A DNA stretch of 64,000 nt from Pseudarthrobacter sp. AL07 (GTDB taxonomy: Bacteria > Actinomycetota > Actinomycetes > Actinomycetales > Micrococcaceae), in NCBI RefSeq assembly GCF_029960665.1, contig NZ_JASBRB010000007.1, positions 62,001 to 126,000 of the forward strand, given 5' to 3'. The translations under genes and the position numbers were made by a program. The notes under the pieces are model-generated. The model was not told the DNA's origin and did not search any database. It saw only the letters and a program-made list of their open reading frames with translations. This document shows positions 52,726 to 62,458 of the stretch, one piece after another (within the stretch, counting starts at the first letter, position 1; each line of letters starts with the position of its first letter).

Positions 52726-53501
52726 GCTTTGACTACTTCCACCGAGAGCTTGTTGAGGTGTGCGAGTTCGTCCGCACTCAGGTCTTTGTCTGTGACGATC
52801 ACGTGTACTGCGTCCAAGGGGGCAACCAAGGCCATCGCGGTGGCATTCCACTTGGCACCGGCGCAGGCAACAATCACCCGCGCCGCCGATTCGAGGCCGG
52901 CCCGTTTCACTGCGGCGTCCTCCAGATCATGGGCCAGGAGGCCGTCCTTGAGGTTCAAGGCGCAGGGCGTGACCACTGCCGTGTCGAAGCGCAGGGACCG
53001 GATGTTGGCTTCCGCGAGCGGTCCGCGGAACGACAACTCGCCGGGTACCAGGCTTCCGCCGGGGAGCAGCAGGGCAGGACGCTGGCCCGCATGCGGGTCG
53101 CCGTCTGTGACCGTTGCCAGGGAGCGCATGGACATGGGCATTAGCGTGAGTTCGCGCCCGCGGAGGACGCGGGCAATTTCCGTGGCTGTGGTGCCGCTGT
53201 CCAGCCACACATGTTCGCGCTCCCCCAGCAGTCCGGCCACAGCGACGGCGATCCTGACCTTCACAGCCTGATCTTCGAGTTCGCGCTGGCCGTAGCCGGG
53301 GTTTTCGCCGCGGGCAATAAGGCTCCTGGCACCGCCGTGGACCCGGCGAAGCACGCCATGCGATGCGAGCAGCTCAAGGTCCCGCCGGATGGTGGCGCCC
53401 GATGCGTCGCACGCCAGGGTCAGCTCCTCCACCGAGACCTCGGTTTTGCGGCGCAGCATCTCCCCGATCAGGCGGTGCCGCTCTTCTGTCTTCATGCTCA
53501 T
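52722..53501 (-). CDS. DeoR-family transcriptional regulator
   Basis: A 259-residue repressor: N-terminal winged helix (RHRLIGEMLRRKTEVSVEEL with ASGATIRRDLELLASHGVLR) and a sugar-phosphate-sensing DeoR C-terminal domain (VWLDSGTTATEIARVL, LRFDTAVVTPCALNLKDGL). Start MSMKTEER at 53501. Its own start codon is inside one of two TCATATGA palindromes, so autoregulation with the MFS gene is likely. Confidence 0.92.
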   Translation of the reverse strand: MSMKTEERHRLIGEMLRRKTEVSVEELTLACDASGATIRRDLELLASHGVLRRVHGGARSLIARGENPGYGQRELEDQAVKVRIAVAVAGLLGEREHVWLDSGTTATEIARVLRGRELTLMPMSMRSLATVTDGDPHAGQRPALLLPGGSLVPGELSFRGPLAEANIRSLRFDTAVVTPCALNLKDGLLAHDLEDAAVKRAGLESAARVIVACAGAKWNATAMALVAPLDAVHVIVTDKDLSADELAHLNKLSVEVVKA

Positions 53502-53526
53502 ATGATAGCAATTCTTGATCATATGA
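53498..53526. promoter_or_regulatory. Paired TCATATGA operator
   Basis: Two identical 8-bp palindromes (53498-53505 and 53519-53526), 21 bp apart, at and just before the DeoR start codon. Two helical turns between copies suits a dimer or tetramer of the DeoR protein. Confidence 0.65.
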
Positions 53527-53540
53527 ACATTACCTGACGC

Positions 53541-55223
53541 TTAGCGGGCGCGCTCGACCCGCTTTTCGTCCCACACAGGCTCGGGGGACTCGTAGACGCG
53601 GCCGTCGGAACCAAACACCAGGAACCGGTCGAAGGTGCGGGCGAACCAGCGGTCGTGGGTGACAGCCAGGACGGTTCCCTCGAAGTGGTCGATGGCCCTT
53701 TCCAGTGCCTCGGCCGAATGGAGGTCCAGGTTGTCCGTGGGCTCATCCAACAGCAGGAGCGTGGCGCCGGAGAGCTGCAGCAGCAGGATCTGGAACCGCG
53801 CCTGCTGGCCGCCGGAGAGGGACTCGTACTTCTGCTCCGACTGCGATGCCAGTCCGTAGCCGTCCAGGGCGCCGGCGGCGGCCTCACGTCCCAGACCGGA
53901 CCGGTGCTCGTCGCCGCGGTGCAGGATCTCCAGCAGGGTCTTGCCCAGGAGGTCGGGCCGGACGTGGGTCTGGGCGAAGAAGCCAGGCCGGATGCGGGCG
54001 CCAAGTTTCACGGTGCCGTCGTGCGGCACTTCGGCAATATCGACTTCGGACACGGGGAGGTGCTCGCGTTCGGGGTCCGTCCCGCCCGTGGCCAGCAGCC
54101 GCAGGAAATGGCTCTTGCCGGAGCCGTTGGAGCCGAGCACACCAACGCGGTCCCCAAACCACACCTCGGTGGAGAACGGTTTCATCAGCCCGGACAGTTC
54201 CAGTTTCTCAGCCACGACAGCTCGCTTGGCGGTCCGGCCGCCCTTCAGTCGCATGCGCACGTTCTGTTCGATCGGCAGTGCCTCGGGCGGCCCGGCCTCG
54301 AGGAACTTGGCCAGGCGCGTCTGGGCGGCCTGGTAACGGTTGGCCATGTCGGAGCGGAAGGCCGCCTTGTTCTTGTACATGTTGACAAGTTCCTTGAGCT
54401 TCACGTGCTCCTCGTCCCAACGCTTGCGGAGCTCCTCGAAGCGGGCGTTCCGGTCGGCGCGGGCGTCAACGTAGGAGCCAAAGCCGCCGCCGTGCACCCA
54501 GGCACCTGCGCCATTGATACCCGGTTCGAGGGTCACGATGCGCCCGGCCGCATTGTTCAGCAGCTCGCGGTCGTGGCTGATGAAGAAGACAGTTTTTTTG
54601 GACTCATTGAGCTTGTCCTCAAGCCAGCGCTTGCCCGGCACGTCCAGGTAGTTGTCCGGCTCATCGAGAAGGAGCAGCTGGTCGGGGCCGGCAAACAGGG
54701 CCTCCAGTACCAGGCGCTTTTGCTCGCCGCCGGAAAGGCTCGACGCCGGGCGGTGCTGCGCACGGTCGAAGGGCAGTCCGAGGGCGGCCATGCAGACCTC
54801 ATCCCAGACGGTTTCGACGTCGTAGCCTCCTGCGTCTCCCCAGTCCGCGATCGCCTGGGCGTACCGCATCTGGGAGGGCTCGTCGTCGTGCTCCACCATC
54901 GCGAGCTCAGCTGCGTCCACTTCCTTGGCAGCGGCGGCCAAGGCCGGCGGGGCGGCGGAAACAAGGAGATCGCGGACCGTGGATTCGTCCCTGACCTGAC
55001 CGACGAACTGGCGCATGATGCCCATGTTTCCGGAGCGCCCGATCACACCTTCATCCGGAACAAGGTCGCCGGAAATGATCCGGAAGAGGGTGGTCTTGCC
55101 GGTGCCGTTGGGGCCGATCAGGGCTGTTTTGGTGCCGTCCGGGACTTTGAAGGTCACGCCGTTGAGCAGTTGGGTGCCATCGGAAAGGAAGTAGTCAATA
55201 CCGGAAATGTCTATGTGTGCCAC
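53541..55223 (-). CDS. ABC-F family ATPase
   Basis: A 560-residue soluble protein with two ATP-binding cassettes and no membrane domain, the ABC-F layout of ribosome-associated translation factors, some of which confer antibiotic protection. First cassette: IGPNGTGKTTLF and SLSGGEQKRLVLEALFAG with LLLDEPDNYLD; second: VLGSNGSGKSHFLRL, LSGGQQARFQIL and LLLDEPTDNLD. The linker between them is about 80 residues (MYKNKAAFRSDMANRYQAAQ). GTG start 55223 (VAHIDISGIDYFL). Regulatory, not resistance, role cannot be excluded. Confidence 0.93.
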   Translation of the reverse strand: MAHIDISGIDYFLSDGTQLLNGVTFKVPDGTKTALIGPNGTGKTTLFRIISGDLVPDEGVIGRSGNMGIMRQFVGQVRDESTVRDLLVSAAPPALAAAAKEVDAAELAMVEHDDEPSQMRYAQAIADWGDAGGYDVETVWDEVCMAALGLPFDRAQHRPASSLSGGEQKRLVLEALFAGPDQLLLLDEPDNYLDVPGKRWLEDKLNESKKTVFFISHDRELLNNAAGRIVTLEPGINGAGAWVHGGGFGSYVDARADRNARFEELRKRWDEEHVKLKELVNMYKNKAAFRSDMANRYQAAQTRLAKFLEAGPPEALPIEQNVRMRLKGGRTAKRAVVAEKLELSGLMKPFSTEVWFGDRVGVLGSNGSGKSHFLRLLATGGTDPEREHLPVSEVDIAEVPHDGTVKLGARIRPGFFAQTHVRPDLLGKTLLEILHRGDEHRSGLGREAAAGALDGYGLASQSEQKYESLSGGQQARFQILLLQLSGATLLLLDEPTDNLDLHSAEALERAIDHFEGTVLAVTHDRWFARTFDRFLVFGSDGRVYESPEPVWDEKRVERAR

Positions 55224-55256
55224 GCCAACAATCTTCCCACGCCCGCCCCACACGAG

Positions 55257-55313
55257 TTTTTGTCCAGATAATGTGCCGTTGCCGCCACTCTGCGCCGATT
55301 ATCTGGACAAAAA
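55257..55313. repeat. Perfect 16-bp inverted repeat
   Basis: TTTTTGTCCAGATAAT (55257-55272) and ATTATCTGGACAAAAA (55298-55313) around a 25-base spacer, between the PBP stop (55322) and the ABC-F start (55223). The arms are AT-rich compared with the surroundings. No T run follows the stem, so a simple terminator role is uncertain; a mobile repeat or protein-binding site is possible. Confidence 0.85.
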
Positions 55314-55321
55314 CCCGAGGG

Positions 55322-57310
55322 TTAACCGGCGGCGGTAAGGAACTGCTTGAGCAGAGGCCCGGACGTGGTGGCTACAAGGCCGCCGTCCTCAACAAAGACG
55401 GCCACGGCCAGGTCACCGTGGACAGCCACGATCCAGGCGTGCGTCTTGGGCGGGTTCTCGTTGCCGAACTCCGCCGTGCCGGTTTTAGCGCCCACCGGCG
55501 CGCCCGGAACGGTCGACAGGAAGCCGGCATGGCCGGACGTCACCACTGCCCGCATCATGTCGGACAGCGCCGCCGCCTCGGCGGCAGTGATCGGCTGACC
55601 GGACGCCTTGGACGGCGCCTCGGGTGTAACGGTCGACGACGGCGCACCCGCGTCCGCCGTCGCCGCGCCGGAGGTGTCTGCCGCGGCTGCGCCGGCGTCG
55701 GGGTTCAGGACCAGCTGCGGGGAAACGTGGGATCCCTTGCCCACGGAGCCGGCCATGATGGCCGCCGCCAACGGGGACAGGAGCACCTTGCCCTGGCCGA
55801 TCATCGAGGCGGCGTGTTCGGTGCCGGCAGCCTCGCCCGGAACGGACCCGAGGAACGCCGCGGCGCCCAGCGAGGGGGCCTCCACGGCCACGCCCATAGC
55901 CACGGCGGCAGCCTCAAGCTGGGCCTGCGTGACTGTGTCACGCGCGGCGATGAACGCCGTGTTGCACGAGTGGGCAAAGGCATCGCGGAGTGCCACCGAC
56001 CCCAGGGAGGTTTCCGGGTAGCCTTCCGCGTTCTTGAACGTGCGGCCGTCCACGGTCAGGGTGGGGGTGCATTCCACCTTCGAATCTGGCGTCAGTCCGT
56101 TGCGGAGCATGGCGAGGGAGTCGATGATTTTGAACGTTGACCCGGGCGCGTACTGGCCCAGCATTGCGGTGTTGTAGCCGTTGCTTCCCGGGCCTGAGGC
56201 CGCTGCGAGAACCGCGCCGGTTGAAGGACGGAGCGCCACAATGGCCGACGCCGGGCCCACACCGGCAAGCGTGCTCTCTGCGAGTGTCTGGAGGTTTGGA
56301 TCCAGCGTGGTTTTCAGGGGAGTGCCGGGGGTTGGGGCCATCTCGAAAACCACCTTGCGGGGATCTGTTCCCGCGGCCTGGATCTGTTCGCGGGTGAGGT
56401 CGGCCCGCTGCGCACGGATCACCACGGCATCGGTGCCGCGGAGCTGTGCGTCGTACTGCTGCTGGAGCCCGCCGATGCCGGTCACGTCTCCGGCGGTCAG
56501 CACGCCGCCAGACGCCTCAACCTGTTCCGCCGTAGCCTCGCCGACGGTACCGAGGACTGGCCTTGCAAACGTTCGGCTGGGTGCCAGCGGCTGGCTTTCC
56601 GGGATGGCGCGGGCACCAGGAATGGCCGTGATCTGCGCGTCCGTGATGGTGCGGCCCTCGTCACGGAGGGTGATGGCCCGGACGAACGCCTCGGGACCGG
56701 AGGCCGCAACCTGTTGGGCATAGGTGGCGGAATCCACGCCCAACAGTTCGGCCAGTTTGGTGGCTGACGCGGCGGCGTCCGCGGATCCCAGCAGCAGCCT
56801 GTCAATCCCCACGTTCACCACGGGCCGGTATGTGACAAGCTTCGCGTCACCGGCGCCCAGGATGTCGGCGCGCGGCGGCGACTGCGTGCCCTTGCTGAGG
56901 ATTTCGTTATCGGCGAGCCCCGGGACCAATGTGGCCGGGTTCCAAACGGCCAGCCATTTGTCCCCGGACTTCGTGAAATGTGCTGAGACCGTGTATTTCC
57001 ACTCGCCGGCGCCGATTTTCCAGGTGTAGTTCAGCGGAACGGCCGCAGTGTCACCGTCCACCGTGAGTTCACCGGCCGCCACAGTAGGCTTCTCCGGATC
57101 CAGCGCCTTGAAGATGTCCTGGACCTGTTGTTTGGCCACCCCGGAATCCTTGCCGTCAAAGGCGACCGAGCCGACGTCAAGCGTGGAAAGCGCGGACGCA
57201 AACTCCTTGGCGACGCTTTCAGCACCTCCTCTGCCGTCGTCGCAGGCAACCAGCGAGGCGCCGAGAATGAGTCCAACTATGGCAAGTGACAGTTTTTTTG
57301 AGTTCCCCAC
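55322..57310 (-). CDS. Lipoprotein class B penicillin-binding protein
   Basis: A 662-residue cell-wall transpeptidase. Lipoprotein signal IVGLILGASLVAC at residues ~11-23, an NTF2-like N-terminal domain (residues ~30-150, VAKEFASALSTLDVGSVAFDG), a dimerisation domain, and the transpeptidase domain with APGSTFKIIDSLAML (SxxK), AHSCNTAFIA (SxN) and GAKTGTAEFG (KTG). It cross-links peptidoglycan at the outer face of the membrane. A Pro/Ala/Asp-rich insert lies between SxN and KTG. Confidence 0.94.
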   Translation of the reverse strand: MGNSKKLSLAIVGLILGASLVACDDGRGGAESVAKEFASALSTLDVGSVAFDGKDSGVAKQQVQDIFKALDPEKPTVAAGELTVDGDTAAVPLNYTWKIGAGEWKYTVSAHFTKSGDKWLAVWNPATLVPGLADNEILSKGTQSPPRADILGAGDAKLVTYRPVVNVGIDRLLLGSADAAASATKLAELLGVDSATYAQQVAASGPEAFVRAITLRDEGRTITDAQITAIPGARAIPESQPLAPSRTFARPVLGTVGEATAEQVEASGGVLTAGDVTGIGGLQQQYDAQLRGTDAVVIRAQRADLTREQIQAAGTDPRKVVFEMAPTPGTPLKTTLDPNLQTLAESTLAGVGPASAIVALRPSTGAVLAAASGPGSNGYNTAMLGQYAPGSTFKIIDSLAMLRNGLTPDSKVECTPTLTVDGRTFKNAEGYPETSLGSVALRDAFAHSCNTAFIAARDTVTQAQLEAAAVAMGVAVEAPSLGAAAFLGSVPGEAAGTEHAASMIGQGKVLLSPLAAAIMAGSVGKGSHVSPQLVLNPDAGAAAADTSGAATADAGAPSSTVTPEAPSKASGQPITAAEAAALSDMMRAVVTSGHAGFLSTVPGAPVGAKTGTAEFGNENPPKTHAWIVAVHGDLAVAVFVEDGGLVATTSGPLLKQFLTAAG

Positions 57311-57365
57311 CGCGCTATTATGCCCCGATTTGAACCGAGGTTGCTGTCACCGGTCCGTGCCCGGC

Positions 57366-58805
57366 TTAGAGACCGAGTGAGGGGACTTCAAGGCCAAACA
57401 TGTCCCTTAGGGCATATTTCGCGGCGAAGTACCCTGGCATCCCCGTCACTCCGGGGCCAGGCGGCGTGGAGGAAGAACACAGGTACACGCCGGGCACGGG
57501 CGTCCGCCACGGAACGCGGGAAACCACCGGGCGCTGGACAAGTCCGCGCACGTCCATGATGCCGGCACTGAAGTCCCCGCCCACGTAGTTCCGGTTGTAG
57601 CTCGCCAGCTCCGCCGCCGTGGTCACGTGTCTCTGCACCACCACGTCCCGGAACCCGGGCGCAAAGCGTTCCAGCTGTGCGGTCACGGCCTCGCCCATGT
57701 CGCGGGTTGATCCGGCGGGTACGTGGCAGTACGTCCAGAGGATCTGACGACCCGCCGGCGCCCGGCCGGTGTCGAAGCGCGATGGCTGGGCCACCAGAAC
57801 GTACGGGCGTTCCGGGTGCCTCCCAGCGGACACGTCATTCTCGGCAAGTGCCAGCTCCGCGCGCGTGCCGCCAACGTGCACCGTGCCGGCGTCGCCCAGC
57901 TCCTCAGCCGCCCACGGAACGGGACCGGACAGGATGAAGTCCACCTTGCAGGAACCATTCCCATAGCGGAACGTCTCCAAGGCTTGCCGATACCTGGCCG
58001 GGAGCCTGTCGCCTGTAATGGCCAGAAGCCCCTTGGGGGCCACATCCAGCAGGATGGCCCGCGCGCCGCGGAGTTGGTGGAGGCCCTCAATCGGCGCCCC
58101 CGTATGGATTACCCCGCCGTGGGCACGGATGTCTGCTTCCAGCGCGGCCGCAATGGAGGCTGATCCGCCCAGCGGAACCGGCCAGCCTTGGGCGTGGGCC
58201 AGTGCGGTGAGCATTAGACCGGCACCGGCAGAGGCCAGGGAGGGCAGGTGTGAGACCGCATGGGCGGCAACGCCGCTGAGCAGAGCAGGCGCAAGCTCCT
58301 CCTTAAACCGGGTGTTCCACAGCCGAGATCCCTGCTCCAGTGTCCGCAGCCCGAAGAGCACCGCCGCCAGGGGATCCCGGGGAATTCTGAGCAGCTGGTG
58401 CTGCGTCAGATCCATCACGCCGCCAATGCGGTCAACGAGCGGGCCAAGAAGCCTGCGGTAGGCGTCGCCGTCCCTGCCCAGGCCTTGGACCGTCCGGTCG
58501 ATGCTGTGGTAGCCGAGGGCCGCCCGTCCGCCGTCGAGCGGTGATCCGAACGAAAGCTCCGGCACCACCAGGTCTATCCGGCGTGCCAGCTCGAAGTCGC
58601 GGAAGAAGGGGGACGCCAGTGCCATGGGGTGCACGGCCGAGCAGATGTCATGGAAGTGCCCCGGCTGCATCAGTTCGGCGGTGCGGGTGCCGCCGCCGAT
58701 GGTGGCCGCCGCCTCGTGGACTTCAACGGAGAGGCCAGCGCGCGCCATCATGGCGGCGGCAGCCAACCCATTGGGCCCGGACCCGACGATGGCGACGTCA
58801 GGCAT
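57366..58805 (-). CDS. FAD-dependent oxidoreductase (phytoene desaturase-like)
   Basis: A 479-residue NAD(P)/FAD oxidoreductase with the dinucleotide-binding motif VAIVGSGPNGLAAAAMMARAG at the start, GGGTRT (FAD contact), and a C-terminal FAD signature (PGVYLCSSSTPPGPGVTGMPG). This layout is of carotenoid-desaturase/amine-oxidase type enzymes but the substrate is open. The ATG at 58805 overlaps the preceding gene by 8 bases, so translation is coupled to the GT87-like protein. Confidence 0.88.
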   Translation of the reverse strand: MPDVAIVGSGPNGLAAAAMMARAGLSVEVHEAAATIGGGTRTAELMQPGHFHDICSAVHPMALASPFFRDFELARRIDLVVPELSFGSPLDGGRAALGYHSIDRTVQGLGRDGDAYRRLLGPLVDRIGGVMDLTQHQLLRIPRDPLAAVLFGLRTLEQGSRLWNTRFKEELAPALLSGVAAHAVSHLPSLASAGAGLMLTALAHAQGWPVPLGGSASIAAALEADIRAHGGVIHTGAPIEGLHQLRGARAILLDVAPKGLLAITGDRLPARYRQALETFRYGNGSCKVDFILSGPVPWAAEELGDAGTVHVGGTRAELALAENDVSAGRHPERPYVLVAQPSRFDTGRAPAGRQILWTYCHVPAGSTRDMGEAVTAQLERFAPGFRDVVVQRHVTTAAELASYNRNYVGGDFSAGIMDVRGLVQRPVVSRVPWRTPVPGVYLCSSSTPPGPGVTGMPGYFAAKYALRDMFGLEVPSLGL

Positions 58806-60264
58806 GGTATTTCGCCCGCCAGGGGAGCACCGCGCGGGAGGGATGGCGGGGGCTGAACCGCAACCAATCCGGCAGTCCGGCGAACGGTCCTCCCTGCGGA
58901 TCATCAAGGCGATGGCGGCGGATGGGATCGTAGTCCGGGTCATGGATGTCCCAGACAACCCGGAACATCAAATATGCCGTTGCAAACATATGTGCTGCTA
59001 CGGCCAGGACGTAGTAGGGCATGTCAATATTGTGCTGCGTCGGGCCCTGGCTGGTCACTTGCCCCAGGTACATCCAGACAGCTGCCCAGTGCAGGCCTTC
59101 AACGCCCTGCCAAACAAGAAAATCCCGCCACCGCGGCCGGGCCAGGGCCACCAGAGGGATGAGCCACAGGACATGCTGCGGCGAATAGACCCTACTTGTC
59201 AGGATAAATGCACCCACGATGAGGAATGCCAACTGGGCCAGCCGCGGGCGGCGCGTTGCTGTCAGCGCCACCGCGGCGATCATGGCGCAGGCCAGCAGGA
59301 ACATGGCCAGGGCCAGCCAGTTGATGGTGGCGGGATCCAGCACCGGCCAGCGCAGGCGCCGGGCCACCAGGTTGTAGGCGAACCATACAGACCCATAGCC
59401 GGCTTCCCTCGTTTCGGTAAACCTGAAGAAGTACCCCCAGCCGGAGGGGTTGGAGACGGCCACAGGCACGTAAATGGCCAGCCATGCCGCTGCGCCGGCG
59501 CCGGCCGTGACCAGGAACCCGCGGATCCGCCCTGTCCGCAGGGCCAGGAGGAGGATGGCACCGAGAACCAAGGCGGCATAGGGCTTGGTCGCTGCGGCCA
59601 GACCGATCAGGATGCCTGCCAGGACCAGCTTTTCACGCGAAAAGCACAGCATTCCGAGCGCCAACAAGGCGACGGCCCACATGTCCCAGTTGATGGTTCC
59701 GGCCAGCACAATGCCGGGAGCCAACGCCACCATGGCCGCATCCCAAGGGCGCCGCTGCGCCATTCTGGCCGTAGCCAGCACCGTGACAATCCAGACGGCT
59801 GCAACCAGCGTGGCATTGACGTCGAAGTAACCGAGGATCCGCGCGTCACTGACGCCCTCGCCCGGGACCAGCCAGGCAGTCACGCCGGCAATGAGTCCCA
59901 CCAGGACGGGATCTTCAAAAAGAGATTCCGTCCTCAGGATCGGGAACGTGCCGTCTCCGAGGCCGCGGTTGCGGAAGAATTCGGGGAAGTCGGAGTAACA
60001 CGTGGAATAGAACTGACCAGGGCTCGCCCAGCCGTTGGCCCGGCAGTAGCCCTTGATTGCAAAGCCGGCCAACGCCGCCGCTACGGTAAGGATGATGAGG
60101 ACGCGTTCCACGGTAAATACGCCGGGGGAGATGAGGCCGGGCGCCGACCGGGCACCCATCGGCCCGCCGATCAGTTCCGTGAAGTTCTTCAGCAGCAGGT
60201 CACTGCGGCTGGGAACTACCAGGCGGGTGCGCTGTTCGTGCCCCGGTGGCTTCGTCTCCTGCAT
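58798..60264 (-). CDS. GT87-like integral membrane protein
   Basis: A 488-residue protein with about ten helices and an extracytoplasmic segment CRANGWASPGQFYSTCYSDF, resembling the actinobacterial Rv0051-type polyprenyl-phosphate-mannose mannosyltransferase family, which extends lipid-linked mannans. In mycobacteria a related gene lies beside ponA1 and rpsF; here it is beside a PBP. Acceptor unknown. Confidence 0.8.
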   Translation of the reverse strand: MQETKPPGHEQRTRLVVPSRSDLLLKNFTELIGGPMGARSAPGLISPGVFTVERVLIILTVAAALAGFAIKGYCRANGWASPGQFYSTCYSDFPEFFRNRGLGDGTFPILRTESLFEDPVLVGLIAGVTAWLVPGEGVSDARILGYFDVNATLVAAVWIVTVLATARMAQRRPWDAAMVALAPGIVLAGTINWDMWAVALLALGMLCFSREKLVLAGILIGLAAATKPYAALVLGAILLLALRTGRIRGFLVTAGAGAAAWLAIYVPVAVSNPSGWGYFFRFTETREAGYGSVWFAYNLVARRLRWPVLDPATINWLALAMFLLACAMIAAVALTATRRPRLAQLAFLIVGAFILTSRVYSPQHVLWLIPLVALARPRWRDFLVWQGVEGLHWAAVWMYLGQVTSQGPTQHNIDMPYYVLAVAAHMFATAYLMFRVVWDIHDPDYDPIRRHRLDDPQGGPFAGLPDWLRFSPRHPSRAVLPWRAKYHA

Positions 60265-60368
60265 GCCTTTGAGCTTACCGGGACGTGCCCCGCCGGGCCG
60301 CGGACTTCATATCCGGCCCCTCGCCTCAGTTCAGGCCGCCGTAGGAAAAAGAATTCCGTCTAAATTCT

Positions 60369-60953
60369 TTAGAGTCCCCAGCGGACAATGGCCGGGGTCC
60401 GCTTATCCCAGCCGAGCGTGCAGACCTTCGCGGTTCCCAGAATGAAATGACGGCCCTCGGCAGGCGCTAGTTCCAGCCACCGCGCGGTGAGGATCCGGGA
60501 GAAGTGCCCGTGCGCCACGATCAGCACGTTGTCCAGACCGGATTCCAGCACACTGGCCACAATCTTGTCGGCGCGGGCTGCCACTTCGTCCAGGGTCTCG
60601 CCATTGGGCACACCATGGGTCCAGATCAGGTAATCCGGGTTGTCCTTGCGGATCAGGTCCGAACTGATGCCCTCATAGTCGCCGTAGTTCCATTCCACCG
60701 CCAGCGGCTCGTGCTGGGCGTCAGGGTAACCTGCCAGCTCCGCGGTACGCCTGGCGCGGCGCAGTGGGGACGTCAGGACCAAATCGAAGTCCACCTGGTC
60801 CAGCACCTTCCGGGCCTCCACGGCCTGTTGCTCGCCTTCCACGGTCAGGGGCAGGTCGGTGAGCCCGGTGTATTGCCCGCTCTTGGACCACTCGGTCTCG
60901 CCGTGGCGCAGGATCCAGAGCTGGGGGCGGGGCGCGGTCATCGGGTTAATCAT
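60369..60953 (-). CDS. Histidine phosphatase family protein
   Basis: A 194-residue phosphoglycerate-mutase-like phosphatase: LWILRHGETEWSKSGQYTG (catalytic RHG), SPLRRARRTAE, and LIVAHGHFSRIL (second His). The ATG at 60953 overlaps the pcnA stop by four bases (ATGA) with GAGGAG upstream. Actual substrate unknown; the family includes phosphosugar and nucleotide phosphatases. Confidence 0.9.
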   Translation of the reverse strand: MINPMTAPRPQLWILRHGETEWSKSGQYTGLTDLPLTVEGEQQAVEARKVLDQVDFDLVLTSPLRRARRTAELAGYPDAQHEPLAVEWNYGDYEGISSDLIRKDNPDYLIWTHGVPNGETLDEVAARADKIVASVLESGLDNVLIVAHGHFSRILTARWLELAPAEGRHFILGTAKVCTLGWDKRTPAIVRWGL

Positions 60954-62458
60954 TTGGACTCCTCGTTCGGGGAAAGTTCGACGGCGGCGGGAGGCTCTGC
61001 TGCTTCCGGAACCGCGGGTGCTGCCTCGGGCTGCTCCGCCCACCAGGCGCGCAGCCGCGCTTCGGCGTCGTCCGGTTGCAGGGGTCCGTTTTCCATCCGT
61101 TCCTCCAACAGGAACTTGTAGGCCCGGCCCACCACAGGACCAGGCTTGAGGTTCAGGATGGCCATGATTTTGGCGCCGTCCAGATCGGGCCGGACCGCGT
61201 CCAGCGACTCCTGCGCGCGCAAAACAGCGATCCTTTCTTCCAGGTCGTCGTAGGCAAAGGCGAGGCGCTCAGCCTTCCGCTGGTTGCGGGTGGTGACGTC
61301 CGAGCGGGTCAGCCGGTGCAGCCGGTCCAACAGCGGGCCGGCGTCCGTGACGTAGCGGCGCACGGCCGAGTCACTCCACCCGGCGTCACCGTAGCCGTAG
61401 AAACGCATGTGCAGCTCTACAAGCCGGGCCACGGCCTTGATGGTGTCGTTGTCGAAGCGGAGAGTCTTCATCCGCTTCGCAGTGAGCTTGGAACCCACCA
61501 TGTCATGGTGGCGGAAGCTGACCGCGCCGCCCGGTTCGAAACGCCGCGTAGCCGGCTTGCCGACGTCGTGCATCAACGCTGCGAACCGCAGCACAAAGTC
61601 GGGGGCCGGCACCGCGCCGTCCGCATCCGTTTCCAGGGCGGCGGCCTGTTCCAGGACCTGAAGGGAGTGCTGGTAGACGTCCTTGTGGCGGTGGTGCTCG
61701 TCAGATTCCAGCCTCAGGGCCGACACCTCAGGCAGCACGAACTCGGCGAGGCCGGTTTCCACGAGGAGGTCCACGCCGACCCGGGGATGGGCACCGCAGA
61801 TGAGTTTGACCAACTCATCACGGACCCGTTCGGCCGAGATGATTTTGATCCGCTCGGCCATCTGGGTCATGGCCAGCCGCACGTCGTCGTGCACGGAAAT
61901 GCCCAGCTGCGAGGCGAACCGGGCGGCGCGCATCATACGGAGCGGATCATCTGAGAAGGAGGCCTCGGGTGAAGCGGGCGTCGCCAGGACGGCGGCGTTG
62001 AGATCCCGGACGCCGCCGAATGGATCAATGAGTTCAAGCGACGGGAGCCGCAGGGCCATGGCGTTGATGGTGAAATCGCGGCGCAGGAGATCGTCGGTCA
62101 GGGAGGTGCCGAAGGCCACCACGGGCTTGCGCGACTCCGGATCGTAAGCCTCGGCCCGGTATGTGGTGATCTCGATCTGGAAGCCGGCTTTCCGCATTCC
62201 GATTGTCCCGAAGGCCCGGCCGATTTCCCAGAAGTTGTCCGCCCACTTCTTGATCAGGGCAACTGTCTGGCCCGGGGTGGCGTCCGTAGTGAAGTCCAGG
62301 TCCGGTGAGACGCGTCCCAGGAAGAGATCCCGTACCGGGCCGCCCACCAGGGACAGCTCGTGGCCGGCGTCGACAAAGCGCTGCCCGAGCTCCAGGACCA
62401 CCGGGTCAACCTGAAAATCGACGGTGTTGGAATCAATCTTGTGATGTGCGTGCGCCAT
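60950..62458 (-). CDS. pcnA: CCA tRNA nucleotidyltransferase
   Basis: Adds or repairs the 3' CCA of tRNAs. The 502-residue protein has LSLVGGPVRDLFLGRVSPDLDFTTDA (GxxxRD and DxD catalytic motifs), the head/neck motifs RRDFTINAMAL and DPFGGVRDL, and a C-terminal HD domain (LMHDVGKPATRRF) typical of actinobacterial enzymes. Divergent from the Nudix gene with 159 bases between starts. Confidence 0.96.
   Translation of the reverse strand: MAHAHHKIDSNTVDFQVDPVVLELGQRFVDAGHELSLVGGPVRDLFLGRVSPDLDFTTDATPGQTVALIKKWADNFWEIGRAFGTIGMRKAGFQIEITTYRAEAYDPESRKPVVAFGTSLTDDLLRRDFTINAMALRLPSLELIDPFGGVRDLNAAVLATPASPEASFSDDPLRMMRAARFASQLGISVHDDVRLAMTQMAERIKIISAERVRDELVKLICGAHPRVGVDLLVETGLAEFVLPEVSALRLESDEHHRHKDVYQHSLQVLEQAAALETDADGAVPAPDFVLRFAALMHDVGKPATRRFEPGGAVSFRHHDMVGSKLTAKRMKTLRFDNDTIKAVARLVELHMRFYGYGDAGWSDSAVRRYVTDAGPLLDRLHRLTRSDVTTRNQRKAERLAFAYDDLEERIAVLRAQESLDAVRPDLDGAKIMAILNLKPGPVVGRAYKFLLEERMENGPLQPDDAEARLRAWWAEQPEAAPAVPEAAEPPAAVELSPNEESK

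Noticed and set aside
53541-55223. Antibiotic resistance ABC-F gene
   Set aside because: The family includes both resistance and housekeeping translation factors; nothing in the sequence identifies a resistance type.
53655-55271. 538-codon plus-strand frame over the ABC-F gene
   Set aside because: Antisense shadow of a clear two-cassette ATPase; no motif of its own.
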